Both the position numbers and the translations under genes were made by a program. From the NCBI RefSeq assembly GCF_900299535.1, contig NZ_OMKE01000035.1, positions 62,001 to 126,000 on the forward strand: a stretch of DNA of 64,000 bases. The letters are read 5' to 3'. Source of the stretch: Aquimarina aquimarini (GTDB taxonomy: Bacteria; Bacteroidota; Bacteroidia; Flavobacteriales; Flavobacteriaceae). Position 1 is the first letter of the stretch. Each line of letters begins with the position of its first letter. The notes beneath the pieces are model-generated. The model had not been told where the DNA came from. It searched no databases and worked only from the letters and a program-made list of their open reading frames with translations. This document shows positions 37,129 through 47,400 of this stretch, in pieces.

Positions 37129-38713
37129 TGACGAAATACATATTTTAAAAAGGGCTTTACAGAGAGAAAAATCGGCACGTAAACAGGCTGAAAAAATTCT
37201 TGAACAAAAATCAGGAGAACTCTACGATATTACTCAAAAACTAAAAAAGGCTAACAAAAAATTAAAAGATCAGGTAGGGAAAAAAGAATCTGAACTACAA
37301 GGAGTATTTGACAACTTGGTCGATGCATATGTACTTATGGATATATCTGGTAATGTTCTAGAAATGAATGATACTGCAAAACAGCTTTTTGGGTATGATA
37401 TCGCACAAGAAAAACTCAATGTGGTAGGGCTTATCTATAAAGATGATTATCGCTATGCTATGGAATCATTTCAAGAATTGATTACAAAAGGTTCTTTTTC
37501 TGATTATCAAGCCAGAGTATATACTAAAAAAATTGGGGTAAGAACTGTACACATTAATGCCAGCCTTATCAGAGATAAAAACAAAAAACCAATAGGTGCT
37601 CAAGGAATTGTTACAGATATCACAGAGAAAATTGAGCAAAAACAAATATTCGAAGAGCAAAAAAAACAATTATCTATTATAGTAGAAAACTCTTCGTTGG
37701 GGATTGTATTAGCTCAATTTGGTAAAATACTTCAAACTAATAAAGCTTTTCAAGATTTATTAGGATATACTAAAGAAGAGTTACAACAAAAAGAGGTTAA
37801 GGATATTTCTGTAAAAGATGAATATGTGTCTGTTGCTGATGATCTCGAAAAAGTGTATACAGGGCAGATCGATAACTTATCTATAAACAAAAGGTATAAA
37901 AAAAGAGATGGCACTTCTTTTTGGGCAAAAACTAATATTTCTGCTGTACGAGATCATAACGGAAACATCAAATACCAAGTAGCTCTTATCGAAGATATTA
38001 CCGAACATCTAGAATCTGAAAAACAACGTGATTTATTGGTGAAAAAATTAGAACGTAGTAATAATGACCTCAATGATTATGCACATATTGTATCTCATGA
38101 TCTAAAATCTCCTTTGCGTAGTATGAATGCACTTATCACATGGTTAAAAGAAGATTATGAAGACACTCTTGATGATGATGCTCATAAATCGCTAGATATG
38201 CTACTAAAAAAAGTAGATAAAATGGATCACCTAATCAACGGGATTCTAAAATACTCTAGTATTGACAAACAGGAACATCCTAATAAAAATATTGCGCTCA
38301 ACGATATTCTGACTGATATAATAGATGTTATTCATATTCCTAATCATATCTCTATATCTATCCCTCAAAACTTACCTATTATCAAAGGAGATAAGTTTAG
38401 ACTACAACAGCTATTTCAGAACCTAATCAGTAATGCTATAAAATATAACAATAAAGAAAAAGGAACTGTAAAAGTCTCTTGCAAAGATCAAGAGGATTTC
38501 TGGGAATTTGCCATTTCTGATAATGGACAAGGTATTCCTAAAAAATATCATGATAAGATATTTCAGATATTTCAAACATTAGATGATAAAAAAGAATCTA
38601 CTGGAGTGGGGCTATCAATAGTAAAAAAAATTATTGATCTATATAATGGTTATATATGGATTGAATCGCAAGAAGGAATTGGAACTACTTTTTATTTTAC
38701 TTTAAAAAAATAA
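37121..38713 (+). CDS. PAS-PAS sensor histidine kinase
   Basis: A 530-residue kinase without membrane segments. An N-terminal coiled coil (residues 8-60) is followed by two PAS/PAC domains (about 60-170 and 180-298, the second with YKKRDGTSFWAKTNIS). A HisKA domain has His326 in AHIVSHDLKSPL, and an HATPase domain has NLISNAIKYN, ISDNGQGIP and TGVGLSIVKK. Cytoplasmic, it most likely receives the H-NOX signal by protein contact, as in known H-NOX/kinase pairs. It lies 3 bases before the Hpt gene. Confidence 0.92.
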   Translation: MGNDEIHILKRALQREKSARKQAEKILEQKSGELYDITQKLKKANKKLKDQVGKKESELQGVFDNLVDAYVLMDISGNVLEMNDTAKQLFGYDIAQEKLNVVGLIYKDDYRYAMESFQELITKGSFSDYQARVYTKKIGVRTVHINASLIRDKNKKPIGAQGIVTDITEKIEQKQIFEEQKKQLSIIVENSSLGIVLAQFGKILQTNKAFQDLLGYTKEELQQKEVKDISVKDEYVSVADDLEKVYTGQIDNLSINKRYKKRDGTSFWAKTNISAVRDHNGNIKYQVALIEDITEHLESEKQRDLLVKKLERSNNDLNDYAHIVSHDLKSPLRSMNALITWLKEDYEDTLDDDAHKSLDMLLKKVDKMDHLINGILKYSSIDKQEHPNKNIALNDILTDIIDVIHIPNHISISIPQNLPIIKGDKFRLQQLFQNLISNAIKYNNKEKGTVKVSCKDQEDFWEFAISDNGQGIPKKYHDKIFQIFQTLDDKKESTGVGLSIVKKIIDLYNGYIWIESQEGIGTTFYFTLKK

Positions 38714-38716
38714 CCT

Positions 38717-39037
38717 ATGAACGAGACCCCTAACCTTATTTACATCAAAGAACTTTCTGCTGGCTCTCAAGAGTTTGAACAAAAGCTGATTGCTATTGTA
38801 AAACGAGAATTCCCAGAAGAAAAGAATGAGTTTTTTACTAACTATGCCTCAAAAGCATACTTAATGGCAGCAGAAAATGTGCACAAACTGAAACATAAAA
38901 TAGGAATGCTAGGTTTTGAATCAGGCTATCAGATCACTATAGATTTTGAAGAAGGTTTAAAAAAGAATGATACTTCGTTATATTCAAAATTTATAGTAAT
39001 TTTAGATACCATAGAACATTTTCTTAAAACGCTTTAA
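38717..39037 (+). CDS. Hpt phosphotransfer protein
   Basis: A 106-residue helical protein with the Hpt motif AENVHKLKHKIGMLGF; the phospho-acceptor is His56. It has no other domain. Located between the kinase and the LytTR regulator, it probably relays phosphate from the CheY-like receiver to the final regulator. The gene order is therefore receiver, sensor, kinase, Hpt, output. Confidence 0.85.
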   Translation: MNETPNLIYIKELSAGSQEFEQKLIAIVKREFPEEKNEFFTNYASKAYLMAAENVHKLKHKIGMLGFESGYQITIDFEEGLKKNDTSLYSKFIVILDTIEHFLKTL

Positions 39038-39050
39038 AAAACCAACTTAT

Positions 39051-39770
39051 ATGAACTGCATAATTATAGATGATGAAGAGACTTCTAGGTTTATTATAAA
39101 ACAACTATGCTCACAAGTAGAGGAGCTAAATGTAAGTCAGGATTTTCCTAATGCAATTCAGGCTATCAAGTTCTTAAACAAAGAAGCTATAGATCTTATA
39201 TTTCTAGATATTCACATGCCTGATTTTACAGGGTTTGATTTTATAGATACCTTAAAAAATCCACCACAGGTAATCCTAACTACTTCTGATAAAAAATTTG
39301 CTCTTGAAGCTTTTGAATATGATTGTATTGTAGATTATTTGGTAAAACCTATTACTTTGCCTCGGTTTCTAAAAGCAATTCAGAAAGTAGAAAGTACTCC
39401 AAAAACCACACCTGTAATAGAAAAGGCTGCTGAAACCACCACTACAAATCAAACCGAAAAAAACGAACTCTATATAAATATCGATCGTAGATTGATTAAA
39501 ATAAATATCCCCACAATCAATCTGGTAGAAGCCAAAGGGGATTATGTTTTAATCAAAACAGAAAAACAGAATTATACGGTACATTCTACCTTAAAAAAAG
39601 TAGAAGAAAAACTACCCGATGATCTTTTTCTAAAAGTACATCGCTCTTACATAATAAACATCAAAAAAATTATTGATATAGAGGATAACAGCGTTCTTAT
39701 TGCAAAAGATGTGGTTCCTGTAAGTCGCTCTAATCGCCCTGAATTAATGAGACGATTAAACTTACTGTAA
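39051..39770 (+). CDS. LytTR-family response regulator
   Basis: A 239-residue regulator with a receiver domain (IIIDDEE, Asp53 in LIFLDIHMP, LVKPITL). A variable Thr-rich linker (about 118-140) leads to a C-terminal LytTR DNA-binding domain (YINIDRRLIKI, LVEAKGDYVLI, FLKVHRSYIINI). It is the only DNA-binding protein of the operon and so its transcriptional output. The operon ends here; target genes are not visible in the window. Confidence 0.92.
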   Translation: MNCIIIDDEETSRFIIKQLCSQVEELNVSQDFPNAIQAIKFLNKEAIDLIFLDIHMPDFTGFDFIDTLKNPPQVILTTSDKKFALEAFEYDCIVDYLVKPITLPRFLKAIQKVESTPKTTPVIEKAAETTTTNQTEKNELYINIDRRLIKINIPTINLVEAKGDYVLIKTEKQNYTVHSTLKKVEEKLPDDLFLKVHRSYIINIKKIIDIEDNSVLIAKDVVPVSRSNRPELMRRLNLL

Positions 39771-40055
39771 CCATCTTAAAACCAAAACATATAATATAAT
39801 CAACATAATTTTTTAAATAAAACTGTGTTGAAAAACTTCTTACACCTATCTAAATTATTAGGTATTTCATTTTTTTGATTTCACCTAAATATATTGTACA
39901 CCAAATTTTAAACCCCAATAAAATATTATCTTATAACTTATTCAACCTCCTACACAATCAACTCATCTACAACAAACTACAGCTTATCGAATTATCTTCT
40001 CAAAAAAGCAGGTATCCATTAGTTTTGACTATCAGAACACTAAACCCATACCGCA

Positions 40056-43000
40056 ATGAAAAAAATAACTACTCTTCTCGTCCTACTAATTACTTTTTCT
40101 ATATACGCCCAACAACCTTTTGATTGTGATGAAGGTAATTTTTATCAAGTGATCTCTGGTGTAATGAAAGCTTATGACCCTATCACGGGTTCATATTCTG
40201 ATGGATTACATAGCTATTCTTCTTATAATGCGGGTGGATATAATGTGGTTGACAACTATTTATATGCTATCAAAAAAAGCGATAAACACTTACTGAGAAT
40301 AGCAAAAGACATGGTAGTTGACCTAGGAGCTGTAACTCCATCAGGAACAGTAGTCTTTGGTGGTGGATATGCAGCAGATGTTGATCCAGATGGAAACTTA
40401 TGGGTTTTTCAGAATACTACCAAAAATACGTTTCATAAAATAACAAATTTAAAAGATTATGACGGCACATCCTCTCCTGTTTTTGAGGTTATTACAGCTG
40501 ATCAAACGTCCCCTAGTACATGTGCCGATATCGCATACATCAATGGTGCTTTTTATGGAGGTAGCAGAGGAAAATTATACAAATGGGATCTCTCATCTGG
40601 AACTCCTATGTTTTCTAGTAAAGATGTAACCAATCTTCCTAGTAGTACATTTGGAGCAGCTTATGCAGATGTCAATAATCGACTGTATTTATCAGACAAT
40701 AGTGGCGGACTTTATCTAATAAATGACTATACGAGTGATACTCCTACAGCAACATTACTAAATCTTACCGAAACTACAAACTCTAATGATGGCTTTAAAT
40801 GTGCTAGTGGTATTTCTCCCCTAGATAAAGATCAAGATGGTGCTTTGGATTCTATGGATATCGACAGCGATGGTGATGGAATCACAAATACCGTAGAATG
40901 CAATGGTATAGACCCTTATGGGGATAGTGATGGTGATGACCTGTACAATTACCTAGATAATGATACTAGTGGTAACGGAGATAATGTTGTACAGGATGAT
41001 TTTGACAGAGACAGTGATGGGATTCCTGATTTCTTTGATATTGATTCTGATAACGATGGCATATATGATATTGTAGAGGCAGGACAAGGTGATAAAGACT
41101 CTAATAATGACGGAATTTATAATGGACTAGATGCCAACTTTATAGACACAGATGCAGATGGATTAGCAGATGCTTTTGATCCAGATCAAACTGGTACAAA
41201 CCTACAACTAATTGATACCGATAATGACACTATCTATGATTGTTACGATATTGATTCTGATAATGATGGAATTGTAGACCTTATAGAAGGGCAAGATGCT
41301 ACTTCTTATCTTGGATTATCTAATACCGATGTTGATAATGATGGATTAGATGATGCTTTTGATTCTGATTATGGAGGAACAACAAACGGTACAATCAATA
41401 CAGATGGCACAGATACTTATGACCACCTCGATACAGATTCTGATAATAATGGTATATCAGATAGTACTGAAGCATATGACAGTGATGGTGATGGAGTTGC
41501 TGAAACTACTTTATCAGGAATTGATAATGACCAAGATGGGCTGGATGATAGCTTTGATTTAAGAAAAAGTAGTTTTTCTACTGATAATGGTGGGCAGACT
41601 CCTGAGAGTTTTCCTATCCCAGAAATTTGCGATAGATATAATTATCTTGGTAGTTTCTCTACCGACGGAACCCCACAATATCTTGACGGGCAAGATGTCG
41701 TAACTCAAGAAACGATAGATATGATTAATGGCGCTTTGCCAGAAGGATATCCTGTACCTGATTTTAATCCACACTATATTACATCTGGATATGATACTGA
41801 TGTGGTGGTACAAGAACAAGCTGATATATGGGTTACTTTTGTAGGAGAAGGAGCGGGATATAGAAATACATTAGGGTTTTATACCTATGACACCAATACT
41901 CCTTCTTCATCTATTCCAGCACCAGAAGATATTACGATTATTTTTCCTAACGTATCTGCAGTAGGTAGTGGTGGCGGGTTACAGATAGGCGATAAAGTAA
42001 AAATAGGAAGTTTCCCCCCAAATACGGGTATTGGATGGGTATTATTGGCCAATGCGTGGGAAAATAATTGTGTTGGAACAGGATACTGGCAATTATATTC
42101 TAATCCTGATTATAACCCAGAGAGCGATGCTACACTAAGGTATCATAATGTATTGCTATCAGATCCCGATAACGAAAGAATTATTTTAGGATTTGAAGAT
42201 ATAAGAAGAGATTATGCCTCTTGTGATCAAGATTTTAATGATGCCTTATTCTATATCACAGCAAGTCCATACACCGCAATCACCACAGATAATTATGTAG
42301 ATATTGATACTGCAACCGATGTAACTTCTGCTAATAACGGGGGATTAGAAAGCAACGGGGATTTAGCAAATCTGATCGCCCAACGAAATTTTAATCGTAC
42401 AAAAACAAACCGTGTTTTTAATACAAAAAAGGCACAACAAAAGTTTCAACCAAGTGTAAAATCATATAAATCCAGTAATGGCGAGGATTTAAGTACTTAT
42501 TTCCCAGAGACAGGAATCTTTAAAACAGAATCTACCTATGTATCGAGTCCTGATGATTTATTGGGGATCACAAATGCAAATGCTGTATTCTCTGTAGATT
42601 ACTATAACGGACAAGAAAGAGTGGCTGCTGCACTAGCAACATCAACAGAAGGAACTGTTTATGACCATTCAAAAACAATTTGTGATCGATTAAATGGCTC
42701 TAAGTTATTAGATGTAAGAACTGTAAACATAAAAAAGCATACTCTAATAAGTACAAGAATAGAGAGAGCTACTGGCGAAATAGAATACGCAATCGCTTTT
42801 TCTATCAAAAAAGGAGAATATGAAAATGAAATCTATAGTTTATGGAATATAGACAACTACCCAGAAGGAGATTATATTAATTTTCAAGTATGGGGAGGTT
42901 CTGTACCACAAGTTGCAAATATTGCAAATCATATTCTGGATTCCTTTTTAACAAATAAACCACTACGAAGTCATAAAACCAATAAAACAGTGCCTACAGT

Positions 43001-44048
43001 ATTTGTAGAAAAAGGATCGTATCGTAATGGAAAACTCATACTTAATATCGTCAATAAATTTGGTGCAAGTCATATCAATTTCTCAGGAAACATAAGAGCA
43101 ACCGAACTATCAGAAGAACGTAATATGACTCAAACAATAGCACTGTCTGGAGCTTATAATGAACAAATAAGCATAAATACTGGAAACCTTTTTGATATAG
43201 GATTCTCTATTGCAACAGAAGATTCCTCTCAACTAGATGCCCTTTACCTAGCCGATGGCCCTTGGGGTATAGATTATCTAGATCAGGGAGCAGTTATCCA
43301 AAATTTTGAGATCACACAACACAACCCAGAAATCAAAGACAATAGCTATACTATAGAACGTAATGCCGTAGTAGAAGGCGAAGTAAAAGAAACTATAAAC
43401 TTATTCAGAAATATTCTGGCAGGTGAACTTACACTGGATGTGTCTGATTATGATGCAATACAATTTGACATGCAAGCTGATAAGGATATAGAAATCATAT
43501 TAGTAACCGAAAATCTAACGGATTGGAATAATAGGCTGAGATATACAATTGATGCTTCTTCAGAAAATAAGACATATACCCTTTCTTTTTCTGATTTCTC
43601 TAACGGTAGCAAAAGTAAAGAGGGTATAGGAAATATACGAAGCGTTGTATTTTCTATTCAGGGAGATTACCAAAACTTCTCTCCATTCTATCTAGAGGTG
43701 GCTAATCTTGGTTTTACAAAAATACCAACGACTACTCCTGACCTTGAGCCTGAAAGTGAAAACGAAGAAATTGCTCTTGCAGAAACAATAGAACAAGTTA
43801 CAATAACTCAACTTAGCAATTACCCTAACCCATTCAAAAACAACACAACGATCCAAGTGCCTCATACACACGATGCATTAGAAATAACTGTAGTAGATAT
43901 GCTAGGAAGAATCGTTCGACAAGGAAGTATTGTGACCAATAATAATACTTTCATTTTTGAAACAAAAGACCTTACGTCTGGGGTATACTACTATATTCTC
44001 AGAGGAGATAACAAGCAACAATATAAAGGTAGTTTTTTGATACAATAA
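40056..44048 (+). CDS. Large T9SS-secreted protein with TSP3 calcium repeats and DUF4114 domain
   Basis: A 1330-residue protein with a signal peptide (TTLLVLLITFSIYAQQ). An N-terminal DUF6923-like beta-propeller-type region is at about 20-255. A long Asp/Gly-rich stretch of thrombospondin type-3 repeats (about 257-510; DKDQDGALDS, DIDSDGDGI and similar DxDxDG units) should bind Ca2+. A DUF4114 domain (about 588-745) follows, with an LruC-like middle region. The end is a type-A T9SS sorting domain (SNYPNPFKNNTTIQV to SFLIQ). Translocated across the outer membrane and probably attached to the surface; adhesion is the likely role. Confidence 0.9.
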   Translation: MKKITTLLVLLITFSIYAQQPFDCDEGNFYQVISGVMKAYDPITGSYSDGLHSYSSYNAGGYNVVDNYLYAIKKSDKHLLRIAKDMVVDLGAVTPSGTVVFGGGYAADVDPDGNLWVFQNTTKNTFHKITNLKDYDGTSSPVFEVITADQTSPSTCADIAYINGAFYGGSRGKLYKWDLSSGTPMFSSKDVTNLPSSTFGAAYADVNNRLYLSDNSGGLYLINDYTSDTPTATLLNLTETTNSNDGFKCASGISPLDKDQDGALDSMDIDSDGDGITNTVECNGIDPYGDSDGDDLYNYLDNDTSGNGDNVVQDDFDRDSDGIPDFFDIDSDNDGIYDIVEAGQGDKDSNNDGIYNGLDANFIDTDADGLADAFDPDQTGTNLQLIDTDNDTIYDCYDIDSDNDGIVDLIEGQDATSYLGLSNTDVDNDGLDDAFDSDYGGTTNGTINTDGTDTYDHLDTDSDNNGISDSTEAYDSDGDGVAETTLSGIDNDQDGLDDSFDLRKSSFSTDNGGQTPESFPIPEICDRYNYLGSFSTDGTPQYLDGQDVVTQETIDMINGALPEGYPVPDFNPHYITSGYDTDVVVQEQADIWVTFVGEGAGYRNTLGFYTYDTNTPSSSIPAPEDITIIFPNVSAVGSGGGLQIGDKVKIGSFPPNTGIGWVLLANAWENNCVGTGYWQLYSNPDYNPESDATLRYHNVLLSDPDNERIILGFEDIRRDYASCDQDFNDALFYITASPYTAITTDNYVDIDTATDVTSANNGGLESNGDLANLIAQRNFNRTKTNRVFNTKKAQQKFQPSVKSYKSSNGEDLSTYFPETGIFKTESTYVSSPDDLLGITNANAVFSVDYYNGQERVAAALATSTEGTVYDHSKTICDRLNGSKLLDVRTVNIKKHTLISTRIERATGEIEYAIAFSIKKGEYENEIYSLWNIDNYPEGDYINFQVWGGSVPQVANIANHILDSFLTNKPLRSHKTNKTVPTVFVEKGSYRNGKLILNIVNKFGASHINFSGNIRATELSEERNMTQTIALSGAYNEQISINTGNLFDIGFSIATEDSSQLDALYLADGPWGIDYLDQGAVIQNFEITQHNPEIKDNSYTIERNAVVEGEVKETINLFRNILAGELTLDVSDYDAIQFDMQADKDIEIILVTENLTDWNNRLRYTIDASSENKTYTLSFSDFSNGSKSKEGIGNIRSVVFSIQGDYQNFSPFYLEVANLGFTKIPTTTPDLEPESENEEIALAETIEQVTITQLSNYPNPFKNNTTIQVPHTHDALEITVVDMLGRIVRQGSIVTNNNTFIFETKDLTSGVYYYILRGDNKQQYKGSFLIQ

Positions 44049-44086
44049 TTATTAAGATTGGTTTTTTTTCAGGATTTGGGTAATAG

Positions 44087-44120
44087 CGAGGATAATTATA
44101 CATATTATCCTCGTTATTTT
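44087..44120 (+). terminator. Rho-independent terminator of the T9SS protein gene
   Basis: A perfect 10-bp inverted repeat (CGAGGATAAT at 44087-44096 and ATTATCCTCG at 44104-44113, 7-base loop) is followed by a T-rich tract, 39 bases after the stop at 44048. Confidence 0.88.
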
Positions 44121-44197
44121 TTATTTTTCTACCAAACCTCAAAAAAATCAATAACTAACACATAATCAATAAGTTAAATCTATTTCCTTTCTTTTTA

Positions 44198-44289
44198 TTC
44201 TTAGTAGATCAGAATACAATTCTCATATTTTTTTATTTTTTTTTTAGCCAGTTTCAAAAAATGGTACTTGTGCGCTGTAATATTGCATA
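44198..44289 (+). repeat. Leader repeat, copy 1
   Basis: About 92 bases nearly identical to 63081-63170, including AGAATACAATTCTCATA, a long T tract, and AAAAAATGGTACTT followed by GCTGTAATATTGCATA. Differences are a few bases and two T residues. Copy 1 lies upstream of the RHS locus; copy 2 lies upstream of an ORF6N gene. It may be a promoter or leader carried along by duplication. Confidence 0.9.
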
Positions 44290-44411
44290 AGAAATTTAGT
44301 CCAATGACACAGATTTATAAAAAACCATTTTTTGCAACCTTGATTTATCTTAAAAAATCTATTAAAGTAAATCAATTATCAAAAAAATAAATCTGCCTTT
44401 AAATTATTTGT

Positions 44412-47400
44412 ATGAAAAAACGACTTTTAGGTATTCTAATTCTGGTACATGCTATGACTTTTGGTCAAGAAATTACTGGATCCAACCCTCTTAAAGAAAC
44501 TTTACAGGTTTTTCCAGTTACACCAGAAGCATCTTCACTAGGTAGCTATGGGAATGTTCCTGTAAATTTAGCTTCTGGTAAAATCAACTACACAGTTCCT
44601 CTTTATACTATAAAAATTGGTGATTTTGAATGGCCAATCTATTTATCTTACAATTATAATGGGTTAATCACAGAGGAAGATCACCCAATGACAGGAATGG
44701 GTTGGGACCTTATCGCAAATGGATATATCATTAGGCAAGTTCGCGGTATGGATGATGATTTTGGTAATCAAGCATACAAAGACAATACTATTGTCCCTTT
44801 TTTAAAAGGAGATTTTAACCATCTTTCACTGGCAGAAGTTGATAAAATTCGATATCAGATATATGACAATGTAGCCAACAGAAATTATGATAGTCAACAA
44901 GACAAATATAGTATCAATGTTCCTGGATTAGATGGTAGTTTTGTCTATAATGAAAAAGGAGATATTGTATTCATTAATTATAAAAATTATAACATTGTTA
45001 AAACTGCTAATACCTTTAAAATCACAAATGAAAAAGGGATTATCTATCATTTTGATATATTTGAAACAGCAACCTATGATTATTATGCTTTCAATGAGAC
45101 AGTAAGCTACTCTGTTCCTGTAAACTATTTATTAACCAAAGTACAGTTGCCCAATAATAAAGGGAATATTGTTTTTGAATATGCTCCTACAGAAGTATAT
45201 ACCAAACGAGTAGTATCAGAATCTCAAACATCAGGAGTGGCTGTAGCTACAGAAACCAAAACAGGATATACTTTTGGAACACTAACCCGTAATAGACTTA
45301 ATAAAATCATTTTCCCTAATGGAGAAGTAAGGCTTAGCACTACTAGTTCTATAGATGAAAGTATTGCTACTTTAGCCCTAAATAATATCTCTGTATGGAA
45401 CAATAGTAAACAAATTGTTAACTATGATTTTACCTATGATAGGCCTGACAAAAATAGAAAAACACTCATAAAAATAATCAAAAGCAATGCAGAAATGACT
45501 CTCCCATGGTATGAGTTTATATATCATTATTACCCCACAAATCTTCCTATCAAAGATAATTACAAAACTCAGGATTTTTGGGGATACTATAATGGTAATA
45601 GAAATTCATTGCTAGGTGGTGGTCGAGGAATTGTTCCTGAAAAAACCATCTCAGGAGCCTTAAAAGAAATTAAATACCCCACAGAAGGATCTACTAAAAT
45701 TTTTTATGAGCAAAACAGCTTAGGGTCCAGTATTGTAAATACTTCAAATTGTAGTTATTCTCATAATAAAGTAAAAAGTGGAGGTTTCCAAGCCACTCCT
45801 GGTGGTGATCAAAGAATGATCGATGAAATTATTGAAGTTCCAAAAAATAGTGTAATTAGTGTTTACGCCAGAGTTATTTTGGGAGAAGGAGCAGATAATA
45901 ACCATTTTGGCGCAGAAGCTCAACTTCAAATTAAAACAGATTCTGGAAGCTGCGGTTATAATAAGGTTAATATGGACTTTTCTATATTTGGAGAAACCAT
46001 CTCTTGTAACCAAACTAGGGATTGTAAAGATTATTATTCTGAACATAATGAAAAATTAGGGTACACACGAGATGGAAAAGTTCGTATTACTGGTAGACTA
46101 TGGGCTCCTGTTGGCACATCGGCTAGAGTACGATACATAATAAATTATGGTACAATGAATGGTGGAGAAATTAGCCATAGATATGTTGGAGGAATACGAG
46201 TAAAGAGCACAATCGATTATGATAATAATGGCAACCAAATCCGTAAAGATTATAAATATATCCTTGAGGACGGGAAGCCAAGTGGTATTTTAGTTGGCTC
46301 ACCTGCATCTTTTGAATATAGGACTACAGAAAGAAAAAACAATCATTCTGTCAAAAAAACCCATAGGGTTGCCAAAAGCATGCAAGATTTCACTAGTTAT
46401 CAAGGAGCTCCCATATTATATAGACGAGTAGAAGTTTTAGAAAATTATGGCCATAACGGAAAAACAGTAAATCATTATTCTTCATTTACAAACGGAGGAG
46501 GAGGATTTCCTTATGTTACACCAATAAATAATGACTGGAAAAAAGGAAAACTCTTAAAGTCTGAAGTATTCAAAAAGGGGAACAAACCAAATGGTCCTAC
46601 ATATATAAAGCAGAAAGAAACCATAAATGAATATGAAGAAGTATTTCCTTTTGGTAGAAGTATACAAAGTACCAAAAAAGCTTATGGAATGGCTGTTTCC
46701 CGTATAATGTATAGATATAAGGGAGAGGGAAGTCATTTTGTTCTGCAAGAAGATATTTCACAAGATTATGTTAAGAGTTTTTATGTAGACTATCCCAAAG
46801 AGTATAAATTAAAGAAAACAACTACCCATGAGTTTTTTAACCTCAATAATTCAACCACAGACACATTAACCAATGAGGTTGTATACGCATATGATCACCC
46901 ATATGGTCAACTTAAAACGCAAACCGTAAAAGATAGTAAAGGTTCTACCATTGCAACTACTTATAGATATCCATATGATATCAATACAAGTAGTAATAAT
47001 GCTTTGATTTCTCAAAACAGGATTAGTACTCCGTTGACTGTACAAAGCAAAAAAAATGGAAACACACTTTTTACTCAAACTACAACCTTTAAAAGGTGGG
47101 GAGGTGAAATTCTTCTTCCTGAAATTACCAAAACAATCAAAAAAGATCTTACACCTGTATCACAAATTGTATATCACAGCTATGATAATCAAGGATACCC
47201 TCTAGAGGTATCTGAAGATAGTGGCATACACATACTATTTGTTTGGGGGTATAACAATACGCAACCAATTCTAAAAATCGATAATTCCAGTTATACAGGT
47301 ATGCCTAATACTGCAATGAGTTTGATTACGCAATTAAAAACCTTATCAGATACAGAGACAACAGTGACAGGGGAAACCAATATGAGAAATCTGTTTAATC

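Larger units (their letters stand above)
44049..44411. other. 363-base noncoding leader of the RHS locus
   Basis: It contains a terminator for the upstream gene (44087-44120). Next comes AT-rich DNA holding a segment (44198-44289) that recurs almost unchanged at 63081-63170. Poly-T tracts and no open frame are visible. I see no convincing -7 box directly before the gene at 44412. Confidence 0.6.

Noticed and set aside
39875..40123. 82-codon open frame before the T9SS protein gene
   Set aside because: It has no recognisable start signal, overlaps the signal peptide of the real gene and has a composition like translated AT-rich spacer.
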